Source of the DNA: CAWKDG01 sp963848355
Lineage (GTDB): Bacteria > Actinomycetota > Acidimicrobiia > Acidimicrobiales > UBA8190
Reading direction: 5' to 3'
Assembly (NCBI GenBank): GCA_963848355.1
Contig: CAWKDG010000001.1
Coordinates: 620,001-684,000, forward strand
Length of the DNA: 64,000 nt
The position numbers were made by a program, and so were the translations under genes. Every line of letters starts with the position of its first letter. Positions within the stretch are counted from its first letter, which is position 1. The notes beneath the pieces were generated by a model that worked only from the letters and a program-made list of their open reading frames with translations, was not told where the DNA came from and did not search any database. Shown here in pieces: positions 59,306 through 64,000 of this stretch.

Positions 59306-60202
59306 GTGCGCGTCGTCGTCACCGGCTCGAGTGGCCTGATCGGACGGGCACTCGTGTCCCGCCTGACCGCCGACGGGCACCGGGTCGCTGTCCTCGTCCG
59401 CCGGACGCCCGGTCCCGGAGAGGCACGGTGGGACCCGGAGCGAGGCCAGATCGACGCCCACGCCCTCGACGGAGCCGAGGCCGTCGTCCACCTGGCCGGG
59501 GCCGGGATCGGGGACAAGCGGTGGACGACGGCGCGCAAGGACGTCATCCTGCGCAGTCGCGTCGACGCGACGGCGGTGTTGTGCCGCTGCCTGGCCGGTC
59601 TCGACCGGCGCCCGTCCGTCGTGATCAGCGCGTCGGCCATCGGCTACTACGGCGACAGGGGCGACGAGGTGCTCACGGAGCGGAGCGGGCCGGGAACGGG
59701 CTTCCAGGCCGAGGTGTGCCGCCGGTGGGAGGAGGCGACGGCCCCCGCCGAGGCGGCGGGGATCAGGGTCGTCCACCTGCGGTCGGGCGTCGTGCTCGCC
59801 CGGCACGGGGGGGCGCTCGGGCGCCAGCTCCCCCTCTTCCGAGCCGGACTGGGAGCGACGCTCGGCTCCGGTCGGCAGTGGCTCAGCTGGATCTCGTTGC
59901 GCGACGAGGTGGGTGCCATCGTCCACGCCCTGGCGGACACGTCGCTCGTCGGACCGGTGAACGCAACGGCGCCGGCGCCGGTGACGAACCGGGAGTTCAC
60001 CAAGGAGCTGGGCCGCGCGCTGCACCGTCCCGCCGTGCTGGGCGCCCCGCCCTTCGCCCTGCGACTCGCCCTCGGGCGGCAGTTGGCCGACGAGCTGCTC
60101 CTCGGGAGCCTGCGGGTCGTCCCCGCCCGTCTGGCCGACGCCGGGTACACGTTCGCCGACCCGACGCTCGAGGGCGCGCTGCGCCAGACGCTCGGGACGT
60201 GA
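59306..60202 (+). CDS. TIGR01777-type NAD-dependent epimerase-like protein
   Basis: Short-chain dehydrogenase/epimerase-like protein of 298 residues. Rossmann motif VVVTGSSGLIGRALVSRL, then VVHLAGAGIGDKRWTTARK, SASAIGYYGDRGDE (Tyr of the YxxxK-like site replaced by YYG as in this family), SGVVLARHGGALGRQLPLFR, and a C-terminal DUF1731-like domain with GAPPFALRLALGRQLADELL. The family is related to SulA/YfcH and its substrate is unknown. GTG start. Probably co-transcribed with purE. Confidence 0.9.
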   Translation: MRVVVTGSSGLIGRALVSRLTADGHRVAVLVRRTPGPGEARWDPERGQIDAHALDGAEAVVHLAGAGIGDKRWTTARKDVILRSRVDATAVLCRCLAGLDRRPSVVISASAIGYYGDRGDEVLTERSGPGTGFQAEVCRRWEEATAPAEAAGIRVVHLRSGVVLARHGGALGRQLPLFRAGLGATLGSGRQWLSWISLRDEVGAIVHALADTSLVGPVNATAPAPVTNREFTKELGRALHRPAVLGAPPFALRLALGRQLADELLLGSLRVVPARLADAGYTFADPTLEGALRQTLGT

Positions 60203-60222
60203 ACGGCCGGCCGGTGCCGGCG

Positions 60223-61179
60223 TCAGCCGGCTGACGGAGCCAGTCCCTCCACCGCCTTGGCCATGTCGTCCCCCCCGGGGAGAAGGGCCAGGACGGGCAC
60301 GGTGACCCCGTTGTCGACGTAGCGCCGGATGTGGGCCCGACACTCCTGGGCCGACCCGTGGACCACCAGGGCGTCGACCACCTCGTCGGGGATGGCCGTC
60401 AGCGCCGCCTTACGGTCCCCCGCCGCCCAGGCGCCCCACATCTCCTCGAGGAGGGGGCCCCGACCGAGCCACCGGTGGAAGGCGGCGTAGACGGCCACGT
60501 TCAGATAGGCGGCGATGCCGATCCGTCCGACGGCGCGGGCCCGGTCGGCGTCCTCGGTGGGACAGACGAAGATCCGGGCCACGATCTCCTTGCCCGGCCC
60601 GACCTCGGCCACCGTGGTGGTGACGTCGTCGGCCGAGAGCCAGTTGATGATGGCACCGTCGGCCTCGCGGCCGGCCAGGCGCAGCATGCCCGGCCGCAGG
60701 GCGGCCACGTAGACGGGCGGCACCTCGACCGGGGGACGGCCCAGACGGAACCCGCGGACGGCGAAGGTCTCGTACTCCTCGTCCACCTTGGCGCCGGTGA
60801 GGGCCCGGCGCAGGAAACGCACGGTGTCGCGGACCCGCTTGTAGGGCTCGTCGAAGGCGACGGCGTTCCAGCGTTCGACGATGACGTCGGACGACGACCC
60901 GATCCCGAGGGCGAAACGGCCCGGGGCCAGTTCGGCCATGGTGGCGGCCTGCATGGCGAGCAGGCCCGGACCCCGGGTGTAGACGGGCACGACGGCCGTC
61001 CCCAGCTGCAGGGCGGGCGCGGCCACGGCGGCCAGGGCCAGCGGCGTGAACCCGTCGGCCCCGTTGGCCTCGCCCGTCCAGACGTCGGTGTAGCCCAGCT
61101 CGGCCAGCCGGGCGAACCAGGGCCCGTGCTCGGACAGGGGGATGTCGTCGAAGGGGACGGTGATTCCGTAGCGATCCAC
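60223..61179 (-). CDS. LLM-class F420-dependent oxidoreductase
   Basis: A luciferase-like protein of about 318 residues. YGITVPFDDIPLSEHGPWFA, YTDVWTGEANGADGFTPLAL, QLGTAVVPVYTRGPGLLAMQ and GRFALGIGSSSDVIVERWN are seen. It is of the TIGR03559/TIGR03841-like group by general look. Start is uncertain: GTG 61179 or GTG 61194; AGGAGG lies directly before the latter, too close for it and about 15 nt from the former. Convergent with the epimerase-like gene. Confidence 0.85.
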   Translation of the reverse strand: MDRYGITVPFDDIPLSEHGPWFARLAELGYTDVWTGEANGADGFTPLALAAVAAPALQLGTAVVPVYTRGPGLLAMQAATMAELAPGRFALGIGSSSDVIVERWNAVAFDEPYKRVRDTVRFLRRALTGAKVDEEYETFAVRGFRLGRPPVEVPPVYVAALRPGMLRLAGREADGAIINWLSADDVTTTVAEVGPGKEIVARIFVCPTEDADRARAVGRIGIAAYLNVAVYAAFHRWLGRGPLLEEMWGAWAAGDRKAALTAIPDEVVDALVVHGSAQECRAHIRRYVDNGVTVPVLALLPGGDDMAKAVEGLAPSAG

Positions 61180-61214
61180 GGTCCAGTGATACACCCTCCT
61201 GGCACCCTGGAGAC

Positions 61215-61448
61215 GTGCCCGTCACCACCCACGTACGCCGGAAGCGAGATATCTACCAACCCCCGCTGCCCGGAACCACCGACCCTCGTCCCCGGGCCAC
61301 GGCGCGACGGTCGTCGTCGGTCGGCGCCCCGGACTGGCGTCTCGACGAGAAGACCCGGCGGGCGGGGCGTCAGGGAGTGGCCGCCGCCCGCGCCGCTCTG
61401 GCCGGAGCCGGACGTTCCGAAGACGGTCGTCAGGCGAACGCCGCCTGA
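61215..61448 (+). CDS. Small Arg-rich hypothetical protein
   Basis: A possible 77-residue basic protein starting at GTG 61215: HVRRKRDIYQPPLPGT, then VGAPDWRLDEKTRRAGRQGV. Short proteins with the WRLDExTRRxGRxGxAxAR pattern occur in other actinobacteria, which is why I include it. No ribosome site stands out. Divergent from an F420 oxidoreductase gene, with 35 nt between them. Confidence 0.45.
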   Translation: MPVTTHVRRKRDIYQPPLPGTTDPRPRATARRSSSVGAPDWRLDEKTRRAGRQGVAAARAALAGAGRSEDGRQANAA

Positions 61449-61518
61449 TGGGCGGCCCCGCCGGGACGCTGCGGGCGACGCGGCCCGGCCGGCCGGTCCC
61501 ACCCACTACCGTCAAGGC

Positions 61519-62376
61519 ATGCCGTCGCTCGCTGAACGTCTCGGACATCCGGCCGACGCCAAGCTCCTGATCCTGAACTGCGACGATCTCGGCTTCTGCC
61601 ACGCCGCCAACGTCGGCACCTATGACGCGCTCCGCGAGGGTTTGGCCACGAGCGCCAGTCTCATGGTGCCCTGCCCCTGGGCCCGGGGGGCGGCCGCCGC
61701 CTACCGGGGCGAGGACGTCGGCGTCCACCTCACGGTGAACGCCGAGCACGAGCTCTACCGGTGGGGTCCGATCACCCACGCCCCCTCCCTCCTCGACGGC
61801 GACGGGGGTTTTCCCCGGACGGTGGCCGACGTCTGGGACCACGCCGATCTCGACGAGGTCCGCCGTGAGTGCCGGGCCCAGATCGAACGGGCCATCCTGT
61901 GGGGGTTCGACGTGAGCCATCTCGACGCCCACATGGGGACGATGCAGATCAAGTCGGAGTTCTTCGACGTCTACCTCGACCTCGCCGTCGAGTTCCGTCT
62001 CCCCCTGCGGCTCTCGGGGCCCGAGACGGAGAGCCTCATCGGCTTCCCCTTCCGGGCCCTCGCCACCGAGGCCGACGTCGTCTTCCCCGACGCCTTCGTC
62101 TACGTCCCCGGCGTGGGCAGCCGCCAGACCCTTCTCGACGCCATTCCCCTGATGGGCACGGGGGTGACCGAGGCCTATCTCCACCCCGCCGTGGCCAGTC
62201 CCGAGCTCCAGGCCATGGCCGGCGACTGGGAGGGCCGGGTCGACGACCACCGGCTCCTGGTCGACGATCCGCACCTGGGCGACGCCCTCGCCACGGCCGG
62301 GATCACCCTCATCGGCTACCGGGAGCTGCGCGACCTCATGCGGGAACCGGCGGCCGGGCGGGTGATCCAGAGGTGA
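61519..62376 (+). CDS. ChbG/YdjC-type carbohydrate deacetylase
   Basis: A 285-residue YdjC/HpnK/ChbG family deacetylase. The metal site is seen in LLILNCDDLGFCHAANVG (Asp-Asp), VGVHLTVNAEHELYRW (His), and VSHLDAHMGTMQ (HxDxH); VTEAYLHPAVASPEL carries the C-terminal His. Acts on acetylated amino sugars or hopanoid-linked sugars in known members; which one here is unknown. ATG 61519. Convergent with the SCP2 gene 3 nt away. Confidence 0.88.
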   Translation: MPSLAERLGHPADAKLLILNCDDLGFCHAANVGTYDALREGLATSASLMVPCPWARGAAAAYRGEDVGVHLTVNAEHELYRWGPITHAPSLLDGDGGFPRTVADVWDHADLDEVRRECRAQIERAILWGFDVSHLDAHMGTMQIKSEFFDVYLDLAVEFRLPLRLSGPETESLIGFPFRALATEADVVFPDAFVYVPGVGSRQTLLDAIPLMGTGVTEAYLHPAVASPELQAMAGDWEGRVDDHRLLVDDPHLGDALATAGITLIGYRELRDLMREPAAGRVIQR

Positions 62377-62379
62377 CGA

Positions 62380-62766
62380 TCAGAACTCCGTGATGGCGGC
62401 GATCTCCGTCTGCAGCTGCTTGTACTCGGGGGCGTTGGTGATGGGGAGAAGGGCCATGACCTTGGCCATGTTCCCGGTGACCTTCACCTTGCCCTGCATG
62501 AAGGCGGCGTTGGCATCGAGCTCGCCCTTCTGGATCTTCACGGCGTCGCCGTAGCCGGTCGTGAGGGTGACCTCGGCGTCATCGAGGTGGCCCAGCTTGC
62601 TCTCGGTCAGCTTGCCGTTCTCGAGCACCCAGAAGTACTCGATGTCACCGTCGGGCCCGCCGGTCACCACGTACTGCATCCGGGCCGAGGCACCGGCGCG
62701 CTCGGGCTGGCCCTCGGACATCTTCCTCGTCTCGTCGAGCCAGTCCTGGGTAAGCCACTTCGACAT
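62380..62766 (-). CDS. SCP2 sterol-binding domain protein
   Basis: A 128-residue single-domain SCP2-like lipid-binding protein. MQYVVTGGPDGDIEYFWVLE, DAEVTLTTGYGDAVKIQKGE, NAAFMQGKVKVTGNMAKVMA and LLPITN are typical. ATG 62766 has AGGAGGG six nt upstream. It may bind acyl-CoA or other hydrophobic molecules. Downstream of the Mca gene by 32 nt on the same strand. Confidence 0.9.
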   Translation of the reverse strand: MSKWLTQDWLDETRKMSEGQPERAGASARMQYVVTGGPDGDIEYFWVLENGKLTESKLGHLDDAEVTLTTGYGDAVKIQKGELDANAAFMQGKVKVTGNMAKVMALLPITNAPEYKQLQTEIAAITEF

Positions 62767-62798
62767 CTCGTCCCTCCTGGGTCGTCCGTGACGGCATG

Positions 62799-63722
62799 CT
62801 ACCGAGTGGCGAGGTGGCGCACACCGTCGAAGAGATCGTCCTCCACCGGTGCGTCCGGCGGCGGAGCGGCGGCGGGGCCCGCCGTGGGGGCGGCGCCCCC
62901 CGGGACTCCCACCCGGGTCCGGGCCAGGACGTACTCGTCGACGGGGTGGACGCTGCGGGCCACCTCGGGCGGGAGCCCGAACCAGAACGGCGACGTGGGA
63001 TCGACCTGGGTGGCGTGAGCGAGCAGGGCCTCGCGGCGGACGTCGGCGTGGTCGGAGATGTCGATCATCGTCGTGTAGGAGGCGCTGTTGGCGGTGGCCC
63101 TCTCCAACCAGCCGTCGTCGAACGGCGACGCCAAACCCAGCTCGACGAACTTCTCGTGCATGGCCAGGATCCGGGCTCCCGACCAACCCACGTAGTAGAG
63201 CTTGAGCGGGGCCCACGCCGCACCGGCGTCAGGGTAGGCGCTGCGGTCCCCGGCGGCGTCGAAGGCGATGAGCGAGATCTCGTGGACGCGGAGATGGTCG
63301 GGGTGGGGGTACCCCTTCTGATCGTCGCCGTAGGTGACGATGACCTGGGGCCGCTCCCGGCGGATGACGGCCACCAGGCGACCCACGGCCTCGTCGAGGG
63401 GGGCCCGGGCGAAGCTGTCCGGCCGGGCGTTGGCCGGGGTGTCGGGCATGCCCGAATCCCGGTAGCCGAGCAGGACCACCTCGTCGTACCCGATCAGCGC
63501 GGCCGCCGCCGCCAGCTCGCCCATGCGGACGGCGGCGAGGTCGGCGCGCACCTCCGGTGAGTCGAGCGCGGGGTTGAGGATGTCACCCTCCTCGCCGCCG
63601 GTGCAGCAGACGAGGACGGTGCGGACTCCTTCGGCGTGGTACCGGGCGACCGTGCCGGGACCCTTGGAGGCCTCGTCGTCGGGGTGGGCGTGCACGGTGA
63701 GGAGGCACAGGGGCGTCGTCAT
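62799..63722 (-). CDS. mca: Mycothiol S-conjugate amidase (Mca), PIG-L family
   Basis: Zinc amidase that cleaves mycothiol S-conjugates for detoxification. About 307 residues. The zinc/catalytic motif is LLTVHAHPDDEASKGPGTVA (HPDDE); the third ligand is in GYPHPDHLRVHEIS. CCTGGEEGDILNPALD and VLLGYRDSGMPDTPANARP are PIG-L/Mca marks; the length and the insert around residue 220 favour Mca over MshB. ATG 63722 is the likely start (a GTG at 63728 also exists). The last 35 residues are an Ala/Pro-rich tail. Confidence 0.9.
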   Translation of the reverse strand: MTTPLCLLTVHAHPDDEASKGPGTVARYHAEGVRTVLVCCTGGEEGDILNPALDSPEVRADLAAVRMGELAAAAALIGYDEVVLLGYRDSGMPDTPANARPDSFARAPLDEAVGRLVAVIRRERPQVIVTYGDDQKGYPHPDHLRVHEISLIAFDAAGDRSAYPDAGAAWAPLKLYYVGWSGARILAMHEKFVELGLASPFDDGWLERATANSASYTTMIDISDHADVRREALLAHATQVDPTSPFWFGLPPEVARSVHPVDEYVLARTRVGVPGGAAPTAGPAAAPPPDAPVEDDLFDGVRHLATR

Positions 63723-63937
63723 GGTCACACGGTACCCGGCGACCGCCGCACCTCAGCCCCATCCAACCCCGTCCCCCGGCGTGCCTGGACAGGCCCGGTA
63801 ACCGTCGCCGGCGGGCCCCGCAAGACAGCGACCACGCACCTCGCCGCGGCCAAACCCGAACGTGGCCTCCCCTATGCTCGTACGTGGCATCCGAGGCACC
63901 GAACGGTGTTTGCGCGCCAGGAAAGGGACGGCACGCC

Positions 63938-64000
63938 ATGGGCGTGATGCAGCGCTTCTTCAACATCTTCCGGGCCAAGGCGAACAAGGTCCTCGACCGG
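63938..64000 (+). CDS. PspA/IM30 family protein, N-terminal 21 residues only
   Basis: The window ends 63 nt into this frame. The visible residues MGVMQRFFNIFRAKANKVLD match the amphipathic N terminus of PspA/IM30/Vipp1 membrane-stress proteins. A purine-rich AGGAAAGGGA lies upstream of the ATG. The remainder lies outside the window. Confidence 0.75.
   Translation, partial: MGVMQRFFNIFRAKANKVLDR

Noticed and set aside
57734..60234. Long plus-strand continuation of the DsbA-like frame
   Set aside because: The 1028-residue reading results from the frame change near 57688; after that point it loses all similarity and runs antisense to an oxidoreductase gene and out of frame through purE.
57614..60343. 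909-residue minus-strand open frame
   Set aside because: Antisense to purE and the epimerase-like gene; no domain seen. The true minus-strand gene at 57742-58647 is in another frame.

Overview
The window is GC-rich, has many GTG/TTG starts and tight 4-nt overlaps, and looks like a chromosomal segment of a non-model actinobacterium, most likely from or near Acidimicrobiia. This is inferred from gene content and not from a database search. The pointers are a WhiG-type sigma factor beside rpsB-tsf-pyrH, RNase E/G, four F420-dependent luciferase-like oxidoreductases, mycothiol-linked enzymes (a mycothiol S-conjugate amidase and a maleylpyruvate isomerase family protein), a type II DAHP synthase and a complete mreBCD-PBP2 block. 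There is no CRISPR array, insertion sequence or intact prophage.

0-4.5 kb (minus): xerC (frameshifted), whiG, rpsB, tsf and the start of pyrH. 4.6-9.2 kb (plus): an orphan TAT lipoprotein substrate-binding protein, then a response regulator, a histidine kinase and a GerMN lipoprotein resembling a reduced MtrA-MtrB-LpqB set. 9.3-11.5 kb (minus): nadD, a small membrane protein, rsfS and an F420 oxidoreductase. 11.5-14.6 kb (plus): DAHP synthase and a secreted repeat protein with a hydrolase-like C-terminal domain.

14.6-38.3 kb is one long minus-strand block of core genes, read from high to low coordinates. First come protein quality control and folate/nucleotide genes (tig, clpP, clpX, folC, ndk). 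Next is cell shape (mreB, mreC, mreD, mrdA; rodA is not in its usual place). Then follow a radical-SAM/DUF2344 pair, RNase E/G, L21, L27, Obg, proline synthesis (proB, proA), and a MoxR ATPase / VWA protein / histidine phosphatase trio.

38.5-54 kb is accessory in character: small orphan genes, PQQ-type propeller and phytanoyl-CoA dioxygenase genes, tRNA-Pro and tRNA-Gly, then a decayed cellulase fragment. After that come a ~1250-residue secreted protein whose C-terminal end carries three DNA-identical 294-bp repeats, a large ATPase/LuxR regulator reading toward it, and another gene remnant. 54-64 kb holds OsmC, DedA, hydrolases, purE, a sugar-epimerase-like protein, two F420 oxidoreductases, a YdjC/ChbG deacetylase, an SCP2 protein, Mca and the start of a PspA-like gene.

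Five coding regions need frameshift correction: xerC near 4.29 kb, and four adjacent genes between 55.1 and 57.7 kb. Those four need six single-base corrections, all of the same sign, which looks more like local sequence error than biology.
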